A stretch of 64,000 bases of DNA, taken from contig BSBM01000753.1 in the NCBI GenBank assembly GCA_027924585.1, forward strand, positions 23,812,001-23,876,000, in the 5' to 3' direction. A model generated the notes under the pieces. The model saw only the letters and a program-made list of their open reading frames with translations, searched no databases and was not told where the DNA came from. Below are positions 12,401-23,425 of the stretch, piece after piece. Source of the stretch: Larix kaempferi (taxonomy: Eukaryota; Streptophyta; Pinopsida; Pinales; Pinaceae). The position numbers and the translations under genes are program-made. The first letter of the stretch is position 1, and every line of letters begins with the position of its first letter.

Positions 12401-12559
12401 CTCTAAAAATTATAAATAAAATGACATAATTCAGATTTTGATTGTCAACATAAGAAAGGAAAAAGTGGTATTCATATCGATAAATAGATAAGCGGGCTAA
12501 TTTTTTCTCTTACAGAGTAGCTTAAAAATGGGACATTTGGAAAATAAGCTAATTAAAAA
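9403..12559. other. Unassigned AT-rich spacer
   Basis: I see no LTR, primer site, domain motif or long frame that I can support. Short open frames on both strands have no recognisable motif. Words of the form GGGCTAAATTTAG recur near 10,680-10,740, and a related GCGGGCTAATTTTT is at about 12,490. These hint at a decayed element, but no pair of ends could be found. Confidence 0.5.
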
Positions 12560-12960
12560 TTCATAGACTATATTAAGGTTGTCGGTATCGATAAGACTCC
12601 ACATTGTAATAATGGTTTGTGGTTCCCATAAGCACTCCACAGTGTAAAGTGTTTGGTTCTAGATCACTTTATCGATTTGTCAAGAATTGGCTCCCCACAT
12701 GTCCTTTGGACCAATAAGGGATGGGATAACAAGTAGAGTCCCCACTTTCCCGCAATCTAGTTAGTGCAATTATGTTTTATCGACACGTTACATTGTGAGC
12801 ACCAGGACCGAATATTGCTTTTGGAAAGTATAAATAAATCCCTCCTCTCCTCATTCATGCATTTATTAATTTGAGAGTCTAGGAATTGAAAGAGTCGAGA
12901 GTTGAGCACTAGTATGTGCTCTTTTATCTCACTACCTTAGTAATATGTAGAATGAAAAGC
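12560..12960 (+). promoter_or_regulatory. Promoter-like segment, possible solo LTR relic
   Basis: A GC-richer island in AT-rich surroundings carries TATAAATA at 12,829-12,836, followed by a pyrimidine-rich CCCTCCTCTCC start-like region, and CCAATAAGGG upstream near 12,708. This resembles the promoter half of a plant LTR. No matching second LTR, primer site or coding region adjoins it, so it could be a solo LTR or chance. Confidence 0.3.
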
Positions 12961-12980
12961 TGAATATTCCTCACAAAAGA

Positions 12981-13140
12981 TTCACCAGGATGTTACAAGG
13001 TTTTATAATTCGATGGAATATTCACCAAGTTTTTACAATATTTTATAATTCAATGAAATATTCGCCAAGATTTTATAATATCTTATAATTTAGTGAAATA
13101 TTCACCAATATTTTACAATATTCTATAATAGAATGAAATA
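12981..13140. repeat. Four tandem 40-bp repeats
   Basis: Units at 12,981, 13,021, 13,061 and 13,101 are each exactly 40 bp. They share TTCACCAAG, a TTTTACAATATT core and a TATAATT...GAAATA end, with several substitutions between units. No indel separates them. Confidence 0.85.
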
Positions 13141-14951
13141 TTAGACAAAAAATTATATATACATATTATATTATTGATAAAATAGCCTTAAAACTTCCCA
13201 AGGTCATCGACGACCTTTCCAACAATACCAAGAGTGTCAAATTCAGTTCATGGGAGAAAGTTATCTCAAAAATAACGAAACATTATTTTATCTCTCTCAT
13301 ATTTTTTAATTTATGATACCATTTTAAAATATTGTTTATTTTTATTTATGAGAGATTAATTATATACATGTTTTTATTACTCGAAAATTACTCCACTATC
13401 ATCTTAATTAATGTGAGATTTATATTTTAAAGAACTTAGAAGTAGTGAGAATATAAAATAAAATAAAAATAGTGATTTTTTATTTTTAGTATCATTGTAA
13501 TTATATTTTTTCAATATAATTTTAGTTTTTTTTTAAGTTTTAGATTTTACTAAATATATAAAAAGTAGTGGTATATTTATAAAAAAAATTCAAAAATTAT
13601 AATATAAATTTTAAAAATGTACCATTATATCATTTATTGTGTATGCACAATAATCTAAACCTTTCATTATTATTTTCAACCATCATCTCTTAACTACACT
13701 ATCCCAACATACTTGTCAACTACCATTAATGAGATATTATAGGTTGGCATTCACTAGATAACACCTTTAACTTAGTGTGGCATGGCATATTTATAGTGTG
13801 ATGTGGTTTTTATTATTATTTTCCTTAGGAGGCCCATTTTAGACCACAAATTTCCTCTAATTTGAAAGTACTTAGATTTTCTCCGATTCCAATTGTCAAT
13901 ATAGTAAGCTTAATCATTTTTCTTCAAACATAGAAACTTTCCCAACTTCACATCAACTATATAAGTTTGTGTAGCACTACCTTACATCAGCAACAGTGGT
14001 TAGACCAACCTATGTCTACTACAAGCAAGCTTTTCCTCTTTTCCTAAGGTCGTCCCATAACAACATATTAGACTAGAACACCATTATATATGCAACTAAT
14101 TCCTACTCAACCAAATTCATTGAGAGTGAGGCTTGCATACAACCATATCATTAAACATCCCAACAATACTTATGTTCAAGTTACAACACTTAGCCAATTT
14201 CATAATAAAACTAAGTCACAGTTTAACAATATTAAGCATTGGATATAGAACAACATTCAATTCAAACAAATGCACGAGTATAGCCGAGCATGCAAGTCAG
14301 ATGCATTAATAAATTATTAATTAGAATAATGTTACAACGATATACAATAAGGGAGGGAAACCAAAAACACATGCACCTCATTTACAACAAGTACAAGTAA
14401 ATCGAGGCGAAATCCATGCAGACAATTTACCGAGACTTCTACACAAACCAACCCCTAAAGATACCACATGCTTTCCTCCTGTAGGTCCTATTCACAAGTC
14501 TTCACTCTTCCTAGCTAGTCCAAACTCACCCCTAATTAGAAACCCCAAATTTGATAGCACTTTGAACTCCTTAGCAAAGCTTGTGTTGATGCCTTCGCCA
14601 AACTTAGTATTCTAACATATATAAAAGTCTTTCCAACTCAGATAAGCCCCTCTCATTCTAAGTGCTCTCTTGATCCCGCATATTGTCCACTTAACTTGGC
14701 TTTCTAGTGTCTAACCGAAGTGGTGTCATGCCCTTTTCCCATAACTCTAAGATCGTGAAGTCCACCAATGACTAGCTTCTCACAAGTACATCTGTTGTGA
14801 GACACCTGTTAAAGTGTGCTCATTGCATCCATGCTCTTCAAAAGTGTGTGGAAATTATTCTCATCACACCCATTCCCATGACATCCACATGCATCTCATG
14901 CATTTGGAAAGATCATTGATCACATATCCCCTATCATAAGCTTGCCATCCA
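13141..14951. other. Unassigned spacer left of element D
   Basis: There is no supportable gene or element. The part from about 14,450 to 14,950 is less AT-rich and resembles the DNA right of D (21,848-22,340); both contain GTGCTCATTGCAT. This fits one ancient repeat into which D inserted, but I cannot name it. Confidence 0.45.
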
Positions 14952-14956
14952 ACATG

Positions 14957-15646
14957 TGTTAAATTTTCAGAATTTAATTCAATCTGATCTACGATCTTAA
15001 CTGAGAGAACAACATGTACAGCAAATCTACAGCATATCAATCATGGACACAATAATGCAAGCACACAAGAGACACAAAGTTTACTCGGGGAAAACCATAA
15101 AGGTGAAAAACCCCAATAACTTCCTCAGAGATAGATATAGTAATGATACAACCAGAATACAAGAGATAGTCTTCTCCTAGCAGTAGAGCCTCCTCCTCCA
15201 CAAGTGCACCACTCTCCAAAGTGTGAGTGAGAGAATAGAATGTGCAAAATGAGAGAGACACACTCTCTATTTATACACTAACTTGACTTGACCTTTACTC
15301 AATTAGGTCGGCCTCAACTTAACCACTTAACATAATGTTGACTGGGCTGACCCCCACTAGGGTGGTCTAATAACCCTTTGACCCACATGGCCGACCCCCA
15401 ATAGGGTCGTCTAATAACCCTTTGACCCACATGAATTATACAGGGCTGACTCCAAAAAGGTGGTCTAATAACCCATCAAGTATAAGTTACGACACTTACA
15501 ATATAAATGACGACACTTCTGTATAGAGGAATAATAACATCTCTATAGGAATAGAACCACTTCCGTATAGAGGAATAATAACATCTCTATAGGAATACAA
15601 TATACATATATGTGAAATACATTCCGAAGTTATATATACATCAATA
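14957..15646 (-). repeat. 3' LTR of copia D
   Basis: On the minus strand it starts TATTGATGTATAT (a mutated TG) and ends ATTTAACA. TATAAATAG lies at 15,267-15,275 (minus). The purine tract TAAGAGGGAG (complement of 15,647-15,656) adjoins it. Confidence 0.9.
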
Positions 15647-15899
15647 CTCCCTCTTAACTAGGAAGGTATTTCTCGACATAGGTCTTCTAGCACAAGTCTT
15701 CTTCTTTGGATCATTGTCACTGGATAATCGTCATCGAGTCATCATCATCGTTACTGCTGCTGCTATCTCAATCAATCTCTAAATATACTCGTCATAGGAA
15801 GTTCTATAGAGCCAGTCCTATTTCATACTGGTCTTAGGCCCACCACCTGCAGGTCTTTGTCATCACTGGACATACTATGGAATCCTCAGGACTTATTAT

Positions 15900-16920
15900 G
15901 TGCGTCACAAAACCTCAAAAGAGCATCCCAGGCTGTTATGAGCACACAGCTCTACCTATAAGATCTCCTATGGCCATACTATATGTGACCTCACCACAAA
16001 ACCTCGTAAGAGCATCCCAGGCTGTTACAAGCACACAACTCTACCTATAGATCTCCCAGGGACATATTATATGTGGTCATGGCAAAACCTCGCAAGAGCA
16101 TCCACGACTCTTACGAGCACACAACTCTACCTATAGGATCTCCCAAGGACAGATTATATTGCATAGGACAAAACCTCGAAAGAGCATCTTCCAGATATCC
16201 CAGGGCCAGATTATATGCCATAGGCAAAACCTTGAAAGACTATCTGCAGATCTACCAGGGCCAAATTATATGTCCTCCCAGAGCAAAACCTCGAAAGAGA
16301 ATTTGCCAGATATCCCAGGACCAAATTATATGCCATAGGCAAAACCTCGAAAGACTATCTGCAAATCTCCCAAGGCCAAATTATATGTTCATTTTCACAA
16401 CCTGATCCACGACCATAGAGTATCAACCTGATACTCACCATACATCATCCTGATCATCATCACTGCAACATCCTGCTGCAAGTCATCTGGAGAAACATCC
16501 TGAAGCTCGTCATCCACGATCATCCTAATCATATCATGCATCTACCTGATGCATACCAAGTATCTACCTGATACATATCATCATACATGATCCACCTGAT
16601 CATACAATGTATCCACCTGATACAAATACAAATACATGATCCACCTGATCATACATGATACATATCAACATACATGATCTACCTGATCATACAATGTATC
16701 CACCTGATACATATACAGTTACATGGTCCAAGCATCCAACATGATGCATATACAAAATACATACAAATGATCCAACCGATCATATCCAGCATCCAACATG
16801 ATGCGTACATACATAAATGATCCAACTGATCATATCCAACATCATCCTGATGCATATACATAGCAGTAACTGGAGCATCATCCTGATGCTCATCATCCAG
16901 TGCTTACATCCATATCCATG
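15900..16920 (-). repeat. Tandem-repeat-rich 3' untranslated region of D
   Basis: Between RNase H and the 3' LTR lie two repeat types. At about 15,905-16,392 are irregular repeats beginning CAAAACCTCGMAAGA and containing CCCARGGCCAAATTATATG. At about 16,440-16,920 are short words such as CATCCTGATCATC and CCACCTGATACATA. Copia E has the same two arrays. Open frames across them reflect repetition, not genes. Confidence 0.75.
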
Positions 16921-16971
16921 TGAAGGATCCTCCTTCCAACATGCTTGGAATGGCCTCTGCAAATGTGTGCA

Positions 16972-17802
16972 TCATTTCTTCCTCGAAGTGTCATCAATCC
17001 AAAGAACACCAAGCCTCTCTCTGAAGTACTTGAACTTCACTCTGGCTAGTGGTTTCGTTAGCACATCTGCAATCTGCTCGTCCGTCGCAATGTACAGGAG
17101 CTTCACAGCTCCTCTCTGCACCATATCCCTGATATAGTGATATTTGATCTCTATGTGTTTCGACCTGTCATGAAACACTGGGTTCTCAGACAACTTCACA
17201 CAACTCTGGTTATCACAAAAGATACCAGTAGCATCCAATGGGAGATCAAATAACTCAGACAGTAGCTTTCGTAGCCATACTTCCTCACAACTAGCTAAAC
17301 AAGCTGTAACATACTCTGCCTCAGCTGTACTCAGTGCTATGCAGGACTGCTTCCCGCTGAACTAAGAGATCACACCTGATCCCATACTGAAGCAGCACCC
17401 AGATGTGTTCTTCCTATCTATAGCACTGCCTTCCCAATATGAATCAACATAACCCTATAGGTTAAACTTTTGATTCGCATAATATTTGATCCCATAATCA
17501 ATTGTACCCTTCATGTACCTCAGAATATGCTTTACAGCAACCAGGTGAACACTCCTCGGATCTGTCAAGAATTGGCTCAATGTGTTCACCGCAAAGCAAA
17601 TATCTGGTCTCATGTTTGTCAGGTACATCAAGGACCCAATCATCTCAAGATACATAGTGACATCAATCGGTTTAGATGAGTCCATCATCCTAAACCTCTT
17701 TAGGATCTCTACTGCATACTTTCCTTGTCCAACGAAGATTCCTTCTGCACTATGCCACACCTCCATACCTAGAAAGTGGTGCATCGTAACCAAGTTCTGC
17801 AC
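16972..17802 (-). pseudogene. Copia D reverse transcriptase C-terminus and RNase H
   Basis: One frame on the minus strand shows LGMEVW, IGSLMYLTNMRPDICFAV and LRYMKGT (end of RT), then the RNase H region with STAEAEY, CDNQSC and HIEIKYHYIR, ending ADVLTKPLARV. RNase H removes the RNA template after copying. Two TAG stops interrupt it, at about 17,456 (expected Gln) and about 17,361 (expected Trp). In the first Asp motif, VDSDWAG is changed to VDSYWEG. Upstream, the YVDD catalytic region is missing, lost between two AACTTGG repeats. Non-functional. Confidence 0.88.
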
Positions 17803-19675
17803 ATATATGACTCCCTGTCATGTGTCTTAGAACCAACTGGCTACTCCACATACACTTCTTCTTCAACTACACCATTCAAGAAAGCTGTCTTGAAATCCAT
17901 CTGGTGTATCTTCTATTTCATCACTTTTTTATTTCTCTATGTTGCCATCTGCAGCATGCTTGATCTTGATAGATCTATATGGAAGTCATAACAAAATTCC
18001 CTTCAGGTCTTGGGACTACATCTCAAACATCATTCTTCATGATCGACGGATCATGGCATTCTTCCCATATCCTGGGAACTTCAATATCTTCAATAGATAA
18101 TTTTGTTGCTGAACAAATGTTGTAGTTCTTCTTTTGTAGGTGATGGCATGCGATATTTCCTACACAACAAGTTAAATTGCATGATTAGAAAACATCTCAT
18201 AGTTTTCATAAAAAATTCTTACACATAAAGAAATATGTCATACAGTCATGCAATTATCTTAGCTAATGCTTCAATACAACATTTATCCATATCCCATAAC
18301 TTTTTAGATGCCTTCCAATCTCTACCATAACATTTTTAAGAGTGTGCACAACTCCCAACATGTTAGCAAAGAGGTTTCATTCTAGATAAGTAGCAATGGA
18401 ATGTTGTACAGTGCCATAGGCCACTTACCCATGCATATTAGTAGTATACTGTTCATCAATGCAACTATTCTAATATGCATAATACACAACCTAATTCTAG
18501 GAACATTAGTATATACATTATTGAACAGTATTATTTAAACAATAAAATAAGCAAGTAATGACAGTTCAAATACTTATCTTTGTTTGTTTGTTGGGTTGAC
18601 TCCCTCTCAGTCTTTGCTTCTTTTCTGCAACTCCATTCTTATGTGGATTGTGAGAAGTGGTCAACTCCCTTTGAATATCTGCATCCTTGTAGAAACTACT
18701 AAAGTGTGCTCCTTTGTTTTCTTGCACGAACAACTGGAGTGTGCTCCCTCTTGATCTTTGCTTCCTGGATTACATGTCCTTGAACTTACACCCATCCTTA
18801 ATCACTATGCATGCTTATTAGTATCATCATTGTGTTATCCTTGAGGTCTCATACATAATCACACATTTATTAGTATAATCTTAATACTATCAAAACACAA
18901 TAATCTTAAACATGTATATTCATGATCATTCACAGATAATAAACATTAGTATTCAAGATTTCAGGGAAGTCTTCTTTTACTCATACACATTCTTATTTGA
19001 TCATAGGACTCTTCTGGTTAGTTGAATCATCAATCAAGATAAGAGATATAATATGCATAAAACCCGTGATTATTCAAACCTATACCTTGATGATTCTTCT
19101 GGTTAGTCATATCATTAATTACGGTAAGAAACATAAAATGCATACAACCATGATTATTCAAACCTATGACTTCATGAATAATCATTATTAACAACACAAC
19201 AGTATAAGATCCTAACACAAGGTAGGATTCTAGCTTGATATAGGAAAAACATACCTGGATTAGCATGCTAGCTAGTTATGTCTAACATACCTGCATAATG
19301 TCTTCTGGTTCTCTTCAGTGACTTGTGCTAGTAACCTGCATGTCTCATAAGTTAACCATTGTATAACCAAGTTATACATAACTCGAAAGTAGATCTTCTA
19401 TGTGATCCATGACAATGGATGAATCTTTGTCTTCATGTCACCATGAACATATGTTCTTGAAGTAGAACACGATTTGACTTTCTTGGTGTACCTTTTGTGT
19501 TAGGAAAGAACATAAACCTCATACAACATCACAATGCATTAGTACAATCATAAGTGTCAAAACCTTAATCAATGAATATCTTCTATTAAGGTGATACGAC
19601 AAGTCCAATAATTAATCAAGATTGTACTATAATGATGTGAAGACAAACATATGATAAACTTAACCATGAAACATA
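17803..19675 (-). other. Copia D: non-coding block in place of integrase, with RT and linker scraps
   Basis: Reading down the minus strand, 19,675-18,780 is non-coding, about 18,770-18,580 is a basic integrase-RT linker relic, about 18,570-18,140 is intron-like, and about 18,130-17,810 holds RT pieces (SIEDIEVP-like, IKHA, TAFLNGVVEEEVYVE). RT between the IEK and the TAFLNG segments is deleted. The same arrangement recurs in E and G, so it is a family trait, not damage private to D. Confidence 0.7.
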
Positions 19676-19676
19676 C

Positions 19677-19806
19677 CTGTAAGCCATACCTGTCAAGATT
19701 GCTTGTAATCTTCTTATGGAAGGCCTTAGCCTCATCTCGCTCTGAGACAGGAACTTCTTCACTTATGTAGGTGACCAATCCATCTTCTTCTAGGATTAAC
19801 CCAATC
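19677..19806 (-). pseudogene. Copia D gag N-terminal remnant
   Basis: On the minus strand a short frame reads IGLILEEDGLVTYISEEVP, the conserved gag N-terminal region of this family, then DEAKAFHKK. It then departs from the gag of copia E and meets CTTACAG|GTATGT, a consensus splice donor, at 19,676. The gag start codon is absent: the sequence joins leader to gag at 19,807/19,806, exactly where E has a 113-bp GT...AG segment. Confidence 0.75.
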
Positions 19807-19812
19807 AACTTG

Positions 19813-21140
19813 ATTTGCAAGAACTGGACCTGGAGCTGGATTAGGGTTTGTCAAAGAAACCCCAAAAAATCAAACTTTGAATTTCAAACTTTCCAAAGGA
19901 TAGAAATATGCGCCTTGATGAGCTGATCAAGTTGGTATATTCAGAATTTGAAAACTGGAAAGTTTCACCCCTCGAAATTGCCTTTTAGATTTTCGGATTC
20001 ACTGGGGAGGACCCGGAATTAGGGTTTGAGTTTCCTGGAGCTTCACCCAACCAAAATATTTGATTAAAAACTCTAAGCTTCAATTTTTCTAAGGAGGTTC
20101 CAGCCGTGGTCACAGATTTCAGAAATTCCAATTTTTGCAGAAGCCCTAATTTTCCATCTTTCTGATCAAAGTCCCGAACTGGGGTTTGATCAAGCCCAGC
20201 CTTTTTCCCAACAAATAAATATGATCTTGGTCTCTAAATTTTGATTTTGATGAGTAGCATCTAGCCGTGGGCTCCGATTACAAAAATTCCAAGTTTCTCC
20301 GAAGCCCTAAATTTCGGAAGCCATGAATGAAGGTACTCAAAAATAATTTTGTTTTGACAGAAATATGTACCTGATTGTTTCTGGTGTAACTCTGAAATTT
20401 TCGATCCACGGGGTCTGAAAATTTTTCCTAAGATAGTCCGACCTATTATCTTTCCATCTCGATAGGTCTAACCTCAATTGGATTCTCTGAGAGAGAGTTA
20501 TGCAAAGTGTCCCAATATGACCTGTTTATGGGATAATACAGGAGAGCGAATTTGTACGGCGTTCCATGTGTCACTGGTTCAACTTTGGCCTCTGAAAATT
20601 TTTCCTGAGATATCCTGAACTATTATATTTCCATCCCAATAGGTCCGACCTCAATTGGATTCTATGAGAGAGAGTTATTCCAAGTGTCACAACATGACCT
20701 GTTTATGGGATAATACAGGAGAGTGAAATTGTACAGCATGCCACGTGTCACTGGTTCCACTTCGGCCTCTGAAAACCTTTATTGAGATAGTACAGTCTAT
20801 GTACTACCTTTCACTTTTTACAAAATTTCATTTGGAGCGTCCTAGCCAAGGTTATTACCTTTTTCCCAAGGTCACCTGATTTTGACTCAGATCTGGAAGA
20901 GGCAGAAACCCTATATTGCACATATCATAAATGACAAAGTACAACGAATTAGAGGTTTTCCTTTGGACAAAAGGTACATGGGGATCTGATCTTCGACCTG
21001 CAAAAGTTTCAGATCCGAAAACTTTGCCAAAACGGATTTATAGCGAAAGTGCTACGATGACTGGTTTTTTCTATATCAATCCCTAGCATCGTAAGTGCAA
21101 CAAGTGTCATACATGCCATATCATGCCTTCTTTCAGGCTA
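19813..21140 (-). other. 5' leader of copia D
   Basis: This is a non-coding leader of about 1.3 kb between primer site and gag remnant. It contains a direct duplication: the stretch at about 20,405-20,560 recurs at about 20,600-20,765 (GACCTGTTTATGGGATAATA in both). G carries a matching leader; E's is much shorter (about 0.5 kb). Confidence 0.65.
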
Positions 21141-21152
21141 GCTCTAATACCA
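21141..21152 (-). other. Primer-binding site of copia D
   Basis: On the minus strand TGGTATTAGAGC follows the 5' LTR. It has one C-to-T change from the initiator-methionine tRNA match TGGTATCAGAGC. Confidence 0.88.
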
Positions 21153-21842
21153 TGTTAAATTTTCAGAATTTAATTCAATCTAATCTAGGATCTTAACTGA
21201 GAGAACAACATGTACATCAAATCTACAGCATATCAATCATGGACACAATAATGCAAACACACAAGAGACACATAGTTTACTTGGGGAAAACCATAAAGGT
21301 GGAAAACCCCAATAACTTCCTCAGAGATAGATAGAGCAATGATACAACCAGAATACAAGAGATAGCCTTCTCCTAGTAGTAGAGCCTCCTCCTCCACAAG
21401 TGTGCCACTCTCCAAAGTGTGAGTGAGAGAATAGAATGTGTAAAATGAGAGAGACACATTCTCTATTTATACACTAACTTGACTTGACCTTTACTCAATT
21501 AGGTCGGCCTCAAATTAACCATTTAACATAATGATGATTGGGCCGACCCCCACTAGGGTGGTCTAATAACCCTTTAACCCACATGGCCAACCCCCAATAG
21601 GGTGGTCTAATAACCCTTTGACCCACATGACTTATACAGGGCCGACCCCAACAAGGTGGTCTAATAACCCATCAAGTATAAGTTACGACACTTACAATAT
21701 AAATGACGACCCTTCCATATAGAGGAATCATAACATCTCTATAGGAATACAACCACTTCCGTATAGAGGAATAATAACATCTCTATAGGAATACAATATA
21801 CATATATGCGAAATAAATTCCGAAGTTACACATACATCAACA
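21153..21842 (-). repeat. 5' LTR of copia D
   Basis: It is 690 bp, the same length as the 3' copy. On the minus strand it runs TGTTGATGTATGTG to ATTTAACA, with TATAAATAG at 21,463-21,471. It is followed on the plus strand by ACATG. Confidence 0.92.
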
Positions 21843-21847
21843 ACATG

Positions 21848-22740
21848 CTCATTGCATTGTGTCCACCTCACGTATCTTGCAAGGGTAACTCTCGTAAGTG
21901 TGCTCATTGCATTGTGCATGTTAGTGACTCCAATGGGATAATCCCAAGTGTACCCACTTGGTCCACATAGCCAATGTGTTACTTTATCCACCATGCTCTG
22001 CACATGTCCATGAGAAAGGTTGACCATGAGAACATTTTTTGTTGCACCTTGTCCCCATCATGGTCTATACAACCCTTCACGGGCTACCACTATTCAAGTT
22101 GTGCCTTTCCTTAGAGCAAGGGCACCCCCATCATCCATGGTGTGCCTCGCCAATGGGCCAAAGCACCCATGAGGAACTCATCTTTCCCAATTCCTCATCC
22201 TACCTACTTGTGCCAGCAAGTGATCGTTGTAGTGGTCGTGCAATGGAGGTTCCTGAAGTCTCGTAAGGCTAGGGACTTACACCTACCCTCTTCAAACTTT
22301 ATCACTCGACTATCCAATATTACAACACACTCCCCTTAATTATATCACCTAAATATACATCTAGACCTTACACAAATGAACTTGGAAATTAGGAATACAA
22401 ATGCTTAAAAAATTTCCTACAAACTTATGCCAACTTAGATATAATTGACACTGATTCCACAAAAAGTGTTACAATTTTATGCCCCAACATAACATATAAT
22501 GCTATGCAACATCAAATACAAATAGTTGTATCATGGTGAAGGTTCTCTTCAAACAAAAATATAGTGACTTTCCCTTCAGTGTATAGTCTCATTCACTAAG
22601 TTTGACAACACCCACCATAATGTACCTCGCAGCCACCATCTATCAAGCGATGTGGGTGAGGGTATCCATTGACTCCTCTTTTCAACAACACCCAAACAAC
22701 CATTGGACTCTTAGTATCCTTTTGTTGGTGTTTTCACTCT
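21848..22740. other. Unassigned spacer right of element D
   Basis: No coding motif is supportable. CTCATTGCATTGTG occurs twice (about 21,848 and 21,903) and resembles DNA on the left flank of D, in keeping with one older repeat split by D. Confidence 0.45.
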
Positions 22741-22744
22741 TCCT

Positions 22745-23022
22745 TCTTCACTAGTACAAAATGAGAGATAAGTGACTAAGTGACTAAAAAAGTTAGTCAC
22801 CTTAGTTTTTTCAAGGGCTAAATGACTAAAATTGAGTAATTTTAAGTGGGCCGGCTAAAAATGAATAAGATAAACAACTATATTAGTCATAGGATAAAAT
22901 ATACAACTAAATAAAAATGACTAATATAAATGACTAATTTAGTCACAGGAATACAAATATGACTAGCTAACAATGACTAAGAATATGAATTAGTCATTTA
23001 TGCTCGTCATTTTTAGTTGTCA
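22745..23022. repeat. Region dense in TGACTAA/TTAGTCA words
   Basis: GTGACTAA, TGACTAAT, TTAGTCAC and TTAGTCAT recur about a dozen times on both strands over 280 bp, just before the fold-back element. It may be a decayed inverted-repeat transposon, but no clean termini were found. Confidence 0.4.
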
Positions 23023-23029
23023 CCCTGAT

Positions 23030-23425
23030 AATGGAAAATTACAATTTTGACAATGATTTTATACAATTTACTAAATTTTAACATTGCAAAGGGGTATTTG
23101 AGTCCATCCGTAGTGTTAAAATTTAGTAAATTGTATCATTGTAATTTGCAGGAAGGGGTGGAGGGGTTTCTGAGAGGCCATTACTTTTGAATGGGGTTTG
23201 AAATGTGGGTTTGGGGCATTTATTAACCCACTAAATTGGAATCAGTTGAAAATTGAAATGATGCCAATTGAAATTATAGATGGATTCAAAGACCCCTTGT
23301 GTCACTCGACAATGGAGAATTGCAATTTTCCATTGTCGAGTGACACAGGGGGGTTCTGAATCCATTTGCAGTGATAAAATTTAGTAAATTGTATAAATTC
23401 ATTGTCAATATTGCAATTTTCCATT
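23030..23425. mobile_element. Fold-back, MITE-like element with long inverted ends
   Basis: The first and last roughly 58 bases are inverted copies of each other with about five mismatches (AATGGAAAATT...GACAATGA...ACTAAATTTTA). Inside lie two further palindromes. One is a 22-bp perfect stem at 23,062-23,083/23,114-23,135. The other is a 48-bp loopless palindrome at 23,299-23,346 with one mismatch. It has no coding capacity and is 396 bp long, typical of a MITE. No clear target duplication is visible (flanks ..CTGAT and CTTGG..), so the class is open. Confidence 0.65.

Larger units (their letters stand above)
14957..21842 (-). mobile_element. Element D: defective Ty1/copia retrotransposon
   Basis: LTRs of 690 bp flank an internal region read on the minus strand, with a perfect 5-bp duplication ACATG at 14,952-14,956 and 21,843-21,847. 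In minus order it holds the 5' LTR, primer site, long leader, a gag remnant, a non-coding block with no integrase, a deleted reverse transcriptase, RNase H, a tandem-repeat-rich 3' region, a purine tract and the 3' LTR. The two LTRs differ at about 38 positions by eye (5-6%). It belongs to the same family as E and G and cannot encode its own integrase or polymerase. Confidence 0.92.

Noticed and set aside
15037-15261. 74-codon frame in the LTRs of D, nearly the same at 21,233-21,457
   Set aside because: It is duplicated because the LTR is duplicated. It lies in the R/U5 part, and the frame is not kept in the LTRs of E.
14957-21842. D as a full autonomous copia element
   Set aside because: Integrase, most of gag and the YVDD block are absent.
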